A stretch of DNA of 64,000 nucleotides from NCBI GenBank assembly GCA_030280995.1, contig JASXTE010000007.1:18763501-18827500 (forward strand), written 5' to 3'. Below the pieces are notes generated by a model. That model searched no databases, was not told where the DNA came from, and saw nothing but the letters and a program-made list of their open reading frames with translations. The position numbers and the translations under genes are program-made. The stretch comes from Hemileia vastatrix. Lineage: Eukaryota; Basidiomycota; Pucciniomycetes; Pucciniales; Zaghouaniaceae. Positions 54,507 to 64,000 of the stretch are shown here, one piece after another (position 1 is the stretch's first letter; each line of letters starts with the position of its first letter).

Positions 54507-55580
54507 TTAAGGTTTTGGTTTTAAAGGATATTTCAAATGAAAAGATTTTAGGAGTTCAGGGGCGTTAGAAACATTGATGGCTGGTTCCCAGGATGTTTTG
54601 TCTGAGTCATTGAGGAAGCCTTCCCATTCCATGAGGTATTGAAGTTTCCCCTTGCACATTCTTGAATCAAGGATAGGACTTACTTCCCACTCTAGATGAT
54701 CTTCTACTTCGACCTGTTCCGGAGGGGGTTGGTTCTTGCCCGGGTATCTTTCACGAGCCAGTTCCAGGAGAGATACATGGAAAACAGGGTGAATCGCCTG
54801 CCATTTAGGATGTAACTTGAGTCGAAATGCAGTTTTAGAGACTTCAGAGTCAATTTCAAATGGTCCCAAGTGCTTTTCAGCCAGTTTCTTTGATGGTTGT
54901 GTTGTTCGAATTTTTCGTGCGTCGAGCCATACTTTGTCACCTGATTTAAAGGAAGGAGCAGATTGTCGATGTTTGTCGGCCTTTTCCTTGTATCTTCGAA
55001 TCGCTGATTCCAAATTTGTTTTAAGTTCTTCTTGGAGTTGTGATATAGTTCGAAGATAATGTTCCGCAGGATGATTAGTTCCTACATGGATTGAGTTGAA
55101 TCGAGGATGTCGTCCATAAATGGTTTCGAATGGAGATTGTCGTGTCAAAGAATGAGTCGAGTTATTATAAGCAAATTCGGCCAATGGTAACCATGTGGTC
55201 CAATCGTCTTGTTGGTAACTGACATACATTCGAAGATATTGTTTGAGGATTTGGTTAACTCTTTCTGTTTGACCATCGGTTTCAGGGTGATAGGCCGTGG
55301 AGAGGTTCCTCGTGATATTGAGTTGTCGACACAGTTGGGTCCAGAATGTGGATACAAACAATGAGCCTCTATATGAAATAATATCATTTGGTAAGCCATG
55401 TTTGGAAAATACATATTCTAGAAACAATTTTGACAAATCTTCTGCTGTAACAGTAGTAGTGGTTTTAATGAAAATAGAAATTTTTGAAAATCTATCTACT
55501 ATTACTAATATAGCATCAAAATCATTAGAAAAAGGAAGTTGAGAAATGAAATCCATCAATAAAGATTCCCAAGGTTTAGA
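54507..55580 (-). pseudogene. Element C integrase core, C-terminus and chromodomain
   Basis: From the MITE junction: KPWESLLMDFISQLPFSNDF (first catalytic D), SYRGSLFVSTFWTQL (second position; usual SDRGS reads S-Y-R-G-S, so the second Asp is lost), TAYHPETDGQTERVNQILKQ (E). C-terminal GDKVWLDARKIRTTQPSKKL and HPVFHVSLLE are typical of chromoviral integrases. The chromodomain (EVEDHLEWEVSPILDSRMCK, LQYLMEWEGF, SWEP) ends at 54507. About 358 codons are open. Confidence 0.85.
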
Positions 55581-55841
55581 CACCACACAATATGGGGGGC
55601 GGACTTGCTAGCAAGTCCGCAACCTTGGACCCAAACTCACCATAGATTGAACACACATTGAGCTATTGATAAAGGAACCATACAATCAGGGATGAACACC
55701 ACTCAGTAGAACAGTTTTAGGTGGGTGTTCAAGTAGAGTTCAGTATGGGTTCAGTATGAGTTCAGTCTGAGTTCCATCTGAGTTCCATCTGAGTTCAGGT
55801 TGAGAACTTGCTAGCAAGTCCACCCCCTATATTGCGTAGTG
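55581..55841. mobile_element. 261-bp CACTA-like MITE, copy 2
   Basis: Same length and termini as copy 1 at 36928; flanking AGA on both sides (55578-55580, 55842-55844). It interrupts element C integrase at a PIPS | KPWES position; removing it with one AGA restores the frame. Confidence 0.87.
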
Positions 55842-56830
55842 AGAGGGAATAGGAAGTGGTTGAAGCAACCCATGCTTCCGGTGACGGGGAGCCTTATTCC
55901 TATTACATTCGTAACAAGATTTTATATAGGCCTTGATTTCCCTGGTCATACCTGGCCAGAAAAAATCCCTCGCTATTAACTGGTAGGTTTTATCAACCCC
56001 AAAATGACCAGCTAATGGAGAATCATGTCCACTGTTGAAAATCCATAATTTTATCTCATTGTTGTTGGGTATGACTACTCTACCTTCGAAGACTAATAGA
56101 CCTGATTCAATACTAATTCTTTTGGCCCCTTGCTTCGAGAGTATTTTGTCTTTTAACCCTAAACAATATTTGTCCTTTGACTGAGCTTCAAGGATGTTGG
56201 ATAGTGGATTTTGAAAAGATTGAATTGTCATCGAATTAAGTTGATGAGTCGTTAACATTGATTTGTTGAAGATTGATTGCACATTTTCTGGGTTCTTGTC
56301 AGCAAATGCGTCCCCTCGCTGTGGGTAAACGTCGTCCCGACGTGACAAGATATCTGGGACAATGCAGTTTTTACCTGGGCGATAGGAAATAGAGAAGGGA
56401 AATTCAGACAAAAATTCAGCCCACATGGCTTGACGCCTGGTTAACACTTTGGAAGACATGAAATATTTTAAAGTATTATGATCTGTTAAAATTTGAAAAG
56501 GACTATCTAGGCTGAGAAGAAAAGAACGCCATTTTTTAAGACAATGGAAAATAGCTAAAAGCTCTTTGTCATGAATTTCATAATTTAATTCTGTGGCTAT
56601 GAGTTTTTGTGACTCAAAAGCAACAGGATGAAACAAATTTGTTTCAGGATTTAATTGGGAGATAACCCCTGCAATAGCATAATCGCTCGCATCTGTCTCA
56701 ACTATTGTCGAAGCAGAAGGATCAAAATGTCGAAGAATTGGGGGTGTGGTGAACGCTGTTTTTAGTGCTTCAAATTCCTTTTGTGCTGTAGAAGTAAAAA
56801 CAAAAGGAATGTCTTTTCTAAGAAGAGAAG
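55842..56830 (-). pseudogene. Element C RNase H and integrase zinc domain
   Basis: FHPVAFESQKLIATELNYEI and HDKELLAIFHCLKKW are RNase H; ILTDHNTLKYFMSSKVLTRR and PGKNCIVPDILSRRDD follow. The integrase HHCC part is GHDSPLAGHFGVDKTYQLIA to CYECNRNKAPRHR. A one-base frameshift near 56830 separates it from the RT. Confidence 0.85.
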
Positions 56831-58401
56831 TAAATTGGAAATAGTTTTAGAGTAATCTTTAATAAATATTCTATAGAAGTTTGCAAACCCAAAAACCCTT
56901 GGAGCGATTCAATGTTTTTGGGCTCAGGCCATTCCAGGATTTTCTGGACTTTTTTGTCATCCATGACTAAACCGTCAGTGGACAACGTAAAACCCAAAAA
57001 ATCAATTGATTTTAGGTGGAATTTGCATTTATTATGCTTGGCGTAGAGACCATGTTCTCGAAGACGATTTAGGACCTGTCAAACATGATGAATATGTTCA
57101 TCTAGTGTTTTCGAGAATATTAAAATATCATCTAAATAGACGACTACAAATTGTTCAACAACATCTTGAAAGATATCATTAACAAAAGTTTGAAAAGTTG
57201 AAGGTGCGTTACATAATCCAAAAGGCATAACTAAATATTCAAAACTACCAAATCTAGTGCGCATTGCAGTCAGTGGTTCATGACCTTTTGCAATGCGAAT
57301 CAGATTGTAAGCGCCTCTAAGATCAATTTTAGAAAAGAAATTAGCACCATTGAAAAGGGTAAGAAGTAATGAAATAGGAGGAACAGGATATGCATTCTTC
57401 TTAGTGACTGTGTTGAGCTTTCTATAGTCAACACACAACCTAAGACTACCGTCCTTCTTTTTTACAAAGAGGACAGGGGAGCCGGATGGAGATTTACTGG
57501 CTCTGATGAAACCTTTGGCTACATTCTCTGCAATGTAGTCTTGAAGAACTTGAGATTTGTCCTTCGACAAAGAATAGACAGGACCTGCCGGAGGTACTGG
57601 GCCTATTAACTCTATTTGATGGTTGTAGGGTCGATGAGGTGGTAACTTATCGGCCTTGCGGATTGAGAAAACATTGAGGAAATCATGGTAGATTTCTGGT
57701 AGAGTTGATTTAATGGCTTCAACGTTGATTTGGTTGTCCTCTTCATCTTCGAGAGAATCTGTCGAGGGGATACCTGTATTGAGAGAGCAGAATTCGATTA
57801 CTTCGAGGCAATTTAAATCCTCTTCGAGTGAAGTTATTGAGCTAGAAGGGTTAGCCAATTGCTCATTTAGAGAAAGATCAGATGCTTGCAAGTCATCTGG
57901 CAGAGATTTGTCCTCTAGCAGGACATTGTCAGGCGGGTTGTTTAACTCCCTATTGACCTGCATTGAAGAATCAGAAATATACTTAGAGCGTGGGGTGATC
58001 AATCCCTTAGTCCAATCAATTTCGGGATTCCAATGCGTTAAAAAGTCATGGCCAAGAATGGTATCGTCCATCCTTGGGGCGTCCAAGACTGATAATTCCC
58101 ACTCGAAGGGGGGAAAGTTCGGAAAGTTGAAAACCCATAAAACTTTCTTACTTACCCAATATTTGGGTTCCTCTGATTTGACCAAATAGATTGGAGTTCG
58201 ATCTACATCTGTAAATGTTAGTTGAAGCTTCTCAGAAAAAGATAAACTAACAAAAGAAATTGAAGCTCCAGAGTCTATAAGACAACTGAAGGGGATATCC
58301 TTCTTAAAAAGAATGAATCTCAAGCGGTTTAAGGCAACTCCAGTCCTTAAGACATGGAGGTTCTGTGCACTGGGAGAGATAAGATAGTTTGCTTTGCACA
58401 C
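56831..58401 (-). pseudogene. Element C protease and reverse transcriptase
   Basis: 58401-57079 is open (440 codons): retropepsin SCLIDSGASISFVSLSFSEK (about residue 40), then RT with RLCVDYRKLNTVTKKNAYPV, KIDLRGAYNLIRI, YLVMPFGLCNAPSTFQTFVN and the active site VVVYLDDILIFSK (Y-L-D-D, intact). A TGA at 57079-57081 (after EHIHHV) and the frameshift near 56830 interrupt the remainder, which still encodes FLGFTLSTDGLVMDDKKVQK. Confidence 0.85.
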
Positions 58402-58415
58402 AAGTAAACTATCTA

Positions 58416-59603
58416 CTAGTTTTTTGACTTCGAACTAGTACCTTCTCTTTCCTTCAACTTTACACAGTCTTCCAACTTGTGCTTACCCCCACAATACATA
58501 CATAACCCATTATCTGCTCGTATCTTCCTCTCAGCTTCTTTAAGTTCCCCTTTAGGATCCAGTACTTTTCTGATATCGCCTGGGGTCAAGCCTTTTGGTC
58601 GAGGTTTATCCTTTCCCTTATTGGGTTTGGATTGAGTCGAGGAGGATTGATTTGGTCGTGGGTGTGAAGAAGTTCCCGATTTAAAATTTAAGCCTTGAGA
58701 TTTGTTGGCATATCGATGATGTTGAAGTCGTCCTTTATAAACGCCGTCAAGTTCGAGGGTTTGATCCATTAAATCCGTTAAAGTAGTCATCTTCTGACCG
58801 TGAAGATTTAATTGATCCAGAATCCTTGAAGGAGGTCCTTTCTTGAAATGATACTTAAGGGCAGCATCATTCCAACCTACTCGAGTTTGAAGTGCTCTGA
58901 AGTTCAATATATATTCAGAGGCTTTACCATTATCACTCATGTGAAGAAAATCAAGTTCAATTTCTGCGTTGTCAGTTTCATTAGGGTCCCCAAACAACAT
59001 AAAAAGTTGGTCTTTGAACTTTTCCCAATTATTGATAAGTAAGTGGGTTTCTGTCGAAGAAAGCATGAGCAGATAAGGTTTGAACCATCTTGCTGCTTTC
59101 CCGGCTAGGAATGAAGAAGCATAAACAACCTTTGATTGGTCGCTGTTAAAGGTTCGAGGGTCATTATGGAACAGTAGCTTGCAGGTTTGCAAGAAGGGTC
59201 ACAATCTGTCGGTATGATCTCCGTCGAATTTGTCAGTAGATTTCATAGAAGGAGTTTTGAACTTAGATCTCTCTGAAGATGTTGGATTTGAAAGGGTTTT
59301 CATGAAAAGTCTCATGAAATCTTCCAGAGAGTTAGATGGTCCAGGTTCTGAGGATTGACAAGAAGGGTGATTGGCTGGGGCTGATGGTGCCTCGTGCATT
59401 GTATCCTCTCCTTCTTCTTCATCACTAGAATCCTCAAAATCTTGTGGGATGTCTTCTACAGATTGAACTGAATGTTTCTGTTCCCTAAGGTCGAGTGGTT
59501 CCAAAGAGTGAGTGCGGGAAACAGACCTTGTGGCTGTTGGCCTGCCCCTAGCGCAAGCTCTAGTAGTAGCGCCCGTAGGAGGAGTGCGTTGAACAGGTGC
59601 CAT
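58416..59603 (-). pseudogene. Element C Gag, one in-frame stop
   Basis: ATG at 59603. N-terminal part is Arg/Thr-rich then acidic; SSERSKFKTPSMKSTDKFDG leads into the gag core. A TGA at 59196-59198 (after HTDRL) precedes LLFHNDPRTFNSDQSKVVYA in the same frame; FKPYLLMLSSTETHLLINNW and EIELDFLHMSDNGKASEYIL follow. A CCHC knuckle CMYCGGKHKLEDC is near the end. Similar gags are common in rust Ty3/gypsy elements. The pol frame starts 14 bp downstream. Confidence 0.85.
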
Positions 59604-59675
59604 TTTAAAATTATAAAAACACCTAAAAGGACGTAGTAGTGCAAAGAATGAGAACTACGGAGAATTAAATTATAC

Positions 59676-60445
59676 TGTCACCGGACGACCTACGCACAAG
59701 GTCAAGGATGTTCCTGAAAGTGAGATTAGACATTTAGAAACTTCTTCGAAGCACAGAGGAATGATTCGAGGAAGTGATTCGAAGGTCACTTGAAGTAAGA
59801 GCTACAGGTTCGAGGTAGGTTCGAGAAGAATTATAAAATATTTTTAAAGGTAATAGGAATTCTTAAGATCTCACGAAGGGTTGGAAACTCAATAATCAAA
59901 GATTTAGGATTTAGTAATGAATATTGAGAAAATAAAAGAAAGATACAATAACAATGATTAAACTTAAAGATTTTACCACTTTTAATGTAAATACATTTTA
60001 TAATTTAATTCTAAAGAATATTGAACCTAATACCCAACCCTTTTATATCTTTTATTCCTCCTCGCACTGACCTCCCTTTCATCACACCATTCCCATACCA
60101 TTGACCATTACTAACATACACTTAATCCCTCTTCGCTAATATCCATCCCTGCTCAATTTACCCCTTTTAAATTAATTAACAAAATTTCAATGAAAACTAC
60201 TACTGTGCTATTACGTTGATCCTAGTGCTGTGCGTCGCTTATTGAAAATGAGACTAAGCCACCCTATTGAGAGATTGACTAATTTAGATTTAGAGTTTAG
60301 GCTAGCGCACTTAATTAGTAAGTACACAAAGGGGAATCGCAGTTGCTATGGGGAATTGCTTTCTGCGCTTCAAGTATAGATTTAGAACTCGATATTATTG
60401 ATTTAATGAGCTGCTTTTGCCTCAAGTGTCACGTGGCGCGTGACA
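59676..60445 (-). repeat. Element C 5' LTR
   Basis: Upstream LTR with respect to the minus-strand element. The gag ATG lies 72 bp beyond its end. Confidence 0.9.
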
Positions 60446-60450
60446 AATGA

Positions 60451-60883
60451 AGAGGAAAGACATAGAGGATAATATTAAGATGTTATTAAAAATGAAAATT
60501 CTTGAGAAGGTTGAAACTACACCAAAATATTGTGTAATATCCCCAGTGCTAATTTCTTATGAACAAGATAAAGCAAGACTGTGCGGTGATTATAGAGCAT
60601 TAAATACATTTACAGTAGATGATATTTATCCCTTGCCAAGGATTGCCTCTATACATGCTACCCTTCAAGGTGCTAAGTATATAATTTGCTTAGATGTAAA
60701 TAAAGAGTACCATCAAATTCCTGTTGAAAAGAATTCAAAGAACATTTTGTTGATAAAAACACACATAGGAATTTATAAATATGTCAGGATGCCATTTGGA
60801 CCAAAAAATGCTCCATCAGTATTTCAGAAGTTAATAGATATAACATTCCATAATGAAATGATTGAGGGATGGTTAATGGTATA
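60451..60883 (+). pseudogene. Element A reverse transcriptase, cut by D
   Basis: Resumes the A pol frame after element C: ILEKVETTPKYCVISPVLIS, RLCGDYRALNTFTVDDIYPL, CLDVNKEYHQIPVE, YVRMPFGPKNAPSVFQKLID, then LMVYV, at which point TGTCAG of element D begins. The cut falls within the codons of the catalytic Y-V-D-D box. Otherwise this fragment is open and much better preserved than the same region of F. Confidence 0.85.
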
Positions 60884-62383
60884 TGTCAGCCTTTATATCT
60901 CCAGGAATGAGTAAAAAGTGATTATAAGTTATGTTAAACACATGAACTATACATGGGAACAATAAATAAGAGTACACAAATAGTATACATAAGTAAAATT
61001 ATGATAATACACAAAAAATGCCATTATAACACCTTATATACACGCATATATCCACCTTTTATAGGTCTTATGTACTTAATATTAAGTTGGAATATGTTAG
61101 GGTAATCTTAAGAACCTTAAGTATAAGGCTACATAATTTTTAAGTACACTTAAAGCTGTTATATTCATTGTTTTATGCAAAAAACAAGAAATGCGCTTTA
61201 TTTCACTTAAAAGTTGACTATATGCGCTATAAAATTGAGAATATCAAAATTGCGCTTTGACAGATCAATTGGGCTCATTTAGAAATATTGATTTGGCTAT
61301 TTAAATGCATAAAAATAACACTTTTCAAATTTGGTGTTTTTTATGCCAGAAATGGCTTCTGTGTACTGGCCACATACTGCCTGCTTTTTTCCCGTGTGAA
61401 TAGCTTCATTTTTAGTAAAGTTAGCTTTTTCACACTATAATTACCCCACATTTTACGCCCACTGTGGGGAAACACACTAAAATAGGCGACAGGCGCTTAT
61501 TTAGTGTCCTAGCTTAATTAATAATGCATTGACCTTGTTTATATGCACTAATTTCATTAATAACCTCACTCTTGGCACTTTATTTCATCACCACGCTTAA
61601 ATTTGCCTAATTTTAGTCAAGGATTTACCCGTGCAAGCGCCTGCCAAGAACTGCATGTAGTTACCCCACATCTCACGCTCTTTTTTAAGTTTTTGGGTGG
61701 TCTCTCAGTCAATTTTGGTTATTTTTGAATGGGAATTTCACATAGTATAATGTCAGGATTAGCCCCATTATTTCTACAGTAAGTCCCCCTTATTATTAAG
61801 CTATTATTAACCTTAAAAAGTCTCCTTTAGTCTTTAATATTATTGTTTTATATGCATATACTCTCTTTTTGTCTTTTTCTTTAATTTTGATGGATTTTCC
61901 TTATTATTACAGTATTTTGGCAGTTGTTACTTGTTTAATTATGTCATGGGTCACTGGGGATGTTGATGGGAAGGTCTATTAGTTGTTTTGAGGCGTAATT
62001 AACTGTGTATTGGATGGTATATCAAGGGATTTATTGGGGAACTCAGTGTGTATAAAAGGAGGAGGTTTTTGGGTCTTGTTTCTACATTCTTTATCATTAC
62101 AATTTAACCAATATAACCAAATCAATTACAATACATATCAATTAGTACTTTTTTAAGACTTTTAAGTAGTATCTGAATTATATAATCTATTTTTCTACCA
62201 ACTACAAAGATTGTAAGCCATATATAAGAATAGTGAGAATTATATTACTGAGACCTTTATATTTGATTATATTTTACAACTTAGTGGATTAAAACTACAG
62301 TATTCATATAGGACCATTAAAATCTTCTAGACAACTGACTTTTCAAGCTAGTTCACGTCCTTGTACTTGACCTTAGCCTGACA
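60884..62383 (+). repeat. Element D 5' LTR
   Basis: Begins TGTCAGCC where the A RT frame breaks, ends TTAGCCTGACA before ATTGGGGACCTTTCC. About 1500 bp. A TATA-like stretch TGTATAAAAGGAG occurs at about 62048-62061, a plausible promoter. No second LTR in the window. Confidence 0.75.
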
Positions 62384-62961
62384 ATTGGGGACCTTTCCTC
62401 AAGAATTCTGTTATAATCCAGTAAGTGAAATTTTCAAAGAAGGTACACGTAAATAATATCCCTATAGAAATATTTGGATAATTACAACAGGTTGGGGTCA
62501 CTTATATAGTGATTTCAGAAAAAGAAGCCCTGTTATATAATAAAATTGTGATATTGAATCATCAATTTTACCACTAATTTAACATATAGTTGTTCTTAGT
62601 GGGAGTCTGTCAATAGACCAATTAAATTTGTGATCTTTGCAGATGATAACCAATTAAACTGATTAATTGTTTTCCTTTTACAGGACTCTTAATCCCTTTT
62701 TGTTGGTTTGTAAAATTCATTTAATATTTGGAAAGAATCTTACTAACAATTTTTCTTTTTTAAATATAAATACACAGCTACATATTGTAGACCAGTTAAA
62801 TAAAGTGACCACATAAAAGCATATTTGACTTTTGGCACTTAAAGATTTACTTAATACCAATAAGTAAGCAATAAAATTGTCTTCAGTGGTATTAATAAAT
62901 ACTGATTAAACTCCTTTTTGAAGTTTTTCAAATCTAAACTTTCAATTCTCTAAAATTCCAC
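62384..62961 (+). other. Element D leader with candidate primer binding site
   Basis: ATTGGGGACCTTTCC after the LTR is the counterpart of the A and F sites. AT-rich, no gene. Confidence 0.5.
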
Positions 62962-63504
62962 GTGAAAATGTGTGACAACAATGACATTGTAAGTAATAAG
63001 GCAAAACCTTATAACTTAAGAACTAGAGCTGAAAGACCTGTTACAGGACATCCAAATGGAGGGTCAAGAATCACAGTAACAATAAACAACGCCCCACCAA
63101 TGTCCATGGAGGAAAAGGAAAAGCTCTTAAAACAAATGTCAATAAAGAAGTCCAAAAACACCTTACAAGAGCAAATTCACTCCCTCTCAACCCTACTGAA
63201 TACACTAACAATAAGAGTAAACAATATGTTAGACCAGATCAACAATCTGGAGAAAAGGGCGGCACAGGGCTTTATAGAAGTCAACCAGGCTCTAGTGGAT
63301 ATAAGGTCTCATCAACAACCAGTGGCACCAAATACCACAGCAACACCTCCAGTCCCAGAAGAGGACCAAAAGATAACTGTAAGCAAATGGAAGTGGGATT
63401 GGTATGCCCAAAACTACAACAGTCCTCCTCAACAGGGATCCAGCAGTCACCCTTACAGGGGAAAGCCAAGGAGAGGCAGGGGAAATGGAATAAGACCGTG
63501 GTAA
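62962..63504 (+). CDS. Element D ORF1 protein
   Basis: 180 codons, ATG at 62962 or the next at 62968 (MCDNNDIVSNKAKPYNLRT). A basic N-terminus is followed by a coiled-coil segment (about residues 50-115: SMEEKEKLLKQMS, ITLQEQIHSLSTLL-like, RVNNMLDQINNLEKRAAQGF), a Pro-rich linker, then the conserved block KWKWDWYAQN, HPYRGKPRRGRG and the end RPW-stop. This intact copy shows what the damaged ORF1s of A and F looked like. The Arg/Gly tail suggests nucleic-acid binding; no established family was recognised. Confidence 0.75.
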   Translation: MKMCDNNDIVSNKAKPYNLRTRAERPVTGHPNGGSRITVTINNAPPMSMEEKEKLLKQMSIKKSKNTLQEQIHSLSTLLNTLTIRVNNMLDQINNLEKRAAQGFIEVNQALVDIRSHQQPVAPNTTATPPVPEEDQKITVSKWKWDWYAQNYNSPPQQGSSSHPYRGKPRRGRGNGIRPW

Positions 63505-64000
63505 GTCAACCATCTTCTCAGAATCAATTATATAATCCTAACAATGAATTACTTATAGGTAATGAAATTGATAGAGAGTTATTAGATATAATTGATAAGG
63601 ATTTAAAAAATTATTCATTTGAAAATAACATGTTAGACTTGTCATTAAATGAGGACAATGTACATAGTTTTATTGATCACCAGGAAAATACTATTAATAT
63701 AAAAATGGAATCAAATGAATTAAAAATTGACCCTGATGATGAATCTTCTGAATTGGAAACAGAAAAAATTGAATATTTTCTAAAAGAAAATCCAATGGAA
63801 TCAAAAATAATTAGTAAATTATTAGTAAGAATTGAAAAATTGGAAGAATTCTCAAGAGAGTCCAACAATAATACGGAAAGTGTATTATTAAACATCACAC
63901 AATCATTGAGTACAACAGCCAATAAGTTAAAAGTTATTGAGAATTCAAATAATGAATTGATCAATGAAAACAAAAGATTAAATTCTGAGATTAAAAATTT
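63387..64000 (+). CDS. Element D ORF2 (gag), N-terminal part, overlaps ORF1
   Basis: Starts at the ATG inside the KWKWDW codons (MEVGLVCPKLQQSSSTGIQQ), overlaps ORF1 by 118 nt in the -1 frame and stays open to the window end (over 200 codons). It reads through QSPLQGKAKERQGKWNKTVV, an acidic Asn-rich segment, then a coiled-coil-like ending (NKLKVIENSNNELINENKRL). Colinear with A ORF2 (35930). Translation could be by internal initiation or by frameshifting from ORF1. Confidence 0.7.
   Translation, partial: MEVGLVCPKLQQSSSTGIQQSPLQGKAKERQGKWNKTVVSQPSSQNQLYNPNNELLIGNEIDRELLDIIDKDLKNYSFENNMLDLSLNEDNVHSFIDHQENTINIKMESNELKIDPDDESSELETEKIEYFLKENPMESKIISKLLVRIEKLEEFSRESNNNTESVLLNITQSLSTTANKLKVIENSNNELINENKRLNSEIKN

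Larger units (their letters stand above)
38783..60445 (-). mobile_element. Element C: chromodomain Ty3/gypsy retrotransposon inserted in A
   Basis: Two 770-bp LTRs (38783-39552 and 59676-60445) begin TGTCACCGG and end GCGTGACA. A perfect 5-bp TSD AATGA lies at 38778-38782 and 60446-60450. Reading right to left: gag, protease, RT, RNase H, integrase, chromodomain, then an antisense Zn2Cys6-like gene and the 3' LTR. Hosts element B (39855-52762) and MITE copy 2. Pol carries a stop, a frameshift and the MITE, so this copy is inactive; LTRs differ at roughly 20 positions by eye. Confidence 0.9.
33917..60883 (+). mobile_element. Element A: chromodomain-lineage Ty3/gypsy element, interrupted by C, D and a MITE
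   Basis: The 5' LTR begins at 33917 inside E gag. ORF1, gag, zinc knuckle and protease run to about 38777; after element C the RT resumes at 60451 and stops at 60883 where D begins. Same lineage as F and D. The rest of pol and the 3' LTR lie outside the window, so its target duplication (candidate CAGCG on the left) cannot be checked. Confidence 0.85.
60884..64000 (+). mobile_element. Element D: Ty3/gypsy element of the A/F lineage, 5' part
   Basis: 5' LTR, primer-site region, ORF1 and the open start of ORF2 are present; the rest runs off the window. ORF1 is intact, unlike in A and F, so D may be the youngest member of its lineage here. The left target duplication would be GTATA or similar; the right one is outside. 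Confidence 0.82.

Noticed and set aside
1..64000. tRNA, rRNA or ordinary host genes
   Set aside because: No stretch with cloverleaf-like arms and consensus boxes, no rRNA-like block and no non-TE protein domain was recognised by eye; a dedicated scan was not possible.

Overview
The window is an AT-rich (about one third G+C by eye) block of transposable elements from a fungal nuclear genome. No ordinary host gene, rRNA, tRNA or CRISPR array is visible. Three things point to a rust fungus (Pucciniales): chromodomain Ty3/gypsy elements with a gag like those common in rusts, a PIF/Harbinger-like transposase next to a TET/JBP-like 2-oxoglutarate dioxygenase gene, and short spliceosomal introns (GTAAG..YAG). 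The assignment is an inference; another basidiomycete is possible.

Layout, left to right. (1) 1-1866: remnant of a minus-strand Ty3/gypsy pol, then a fragment of a CACTA-like MITE and an AT-rich stretch. (2) 3325-13277: element F, an old, frameshifted chromodomain Ty3/gypsy retrotransposon with two ~880-bp LTRs and a probable TSD (ATTGA/ATTTA). It carries a solo LTR in gag (6728-7978, TSD GATTA) and a 184-bp CACTA-like MITE in its right LTR; the left LTR is the matching empty site. (3) 13370-20479: two tandem copies (H1, H2) of a DNA transposon that couples a truncated PIF/Harbinger-like transposase (plus) with a convergent TET/JBP-like gene (minus). (4) From 20934 to about 24330: a related element in opposite orientation (H3), with a TET-like remnant, a G/C-rich giant hairpin, a minisatellite and a Myb/SANT-like gene.

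(5) From about 24.3 kb to the window end: a nest of LTR retrotransposons. Element E (minus strand) is split in gag by element A (plus, starts 33917). A is split between protease and RT by element C (minus, 38783-60445, TSD AATGA). C is split by element B (plus, 39855-52762, TSD GCGT) inside an antisense accessory gene. A is interrupted again, at the RT active-site codons, by element D (plus, starts 60884). Two nearly identical 261-bp CACTA-like MITEs sit in A gag (TSD TAA) and C integrase (TSD AGA). LTR similarity fits the nesting order: B LTRs differ at about ten sites plus one repeat array, C LTRs at more sites, F LTRs at many.

Two observations look potentially new. First, B, C and E each carry, between pol and the 3' LTR and on the opposite strand, a spliced gene beginning with a Zn2Cys6-like cysteine cluster. 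Second, B contains about 26 copies of a short hairpin-plus-TAAACTG motif, spread through coding and non-coding sequence. Its stem varies in a compensatory way (CCTC/GAGG, GGTC/GACC, AGTC/GACT), and the motif also occurs in E. In addition, A, D and F share an overlapping ORF1/ORF2 arrangement in which ORF1 always ends Pro-Trp-stop (Leu-Trp-stop in A) and ORF2 lies in the -1 frame.
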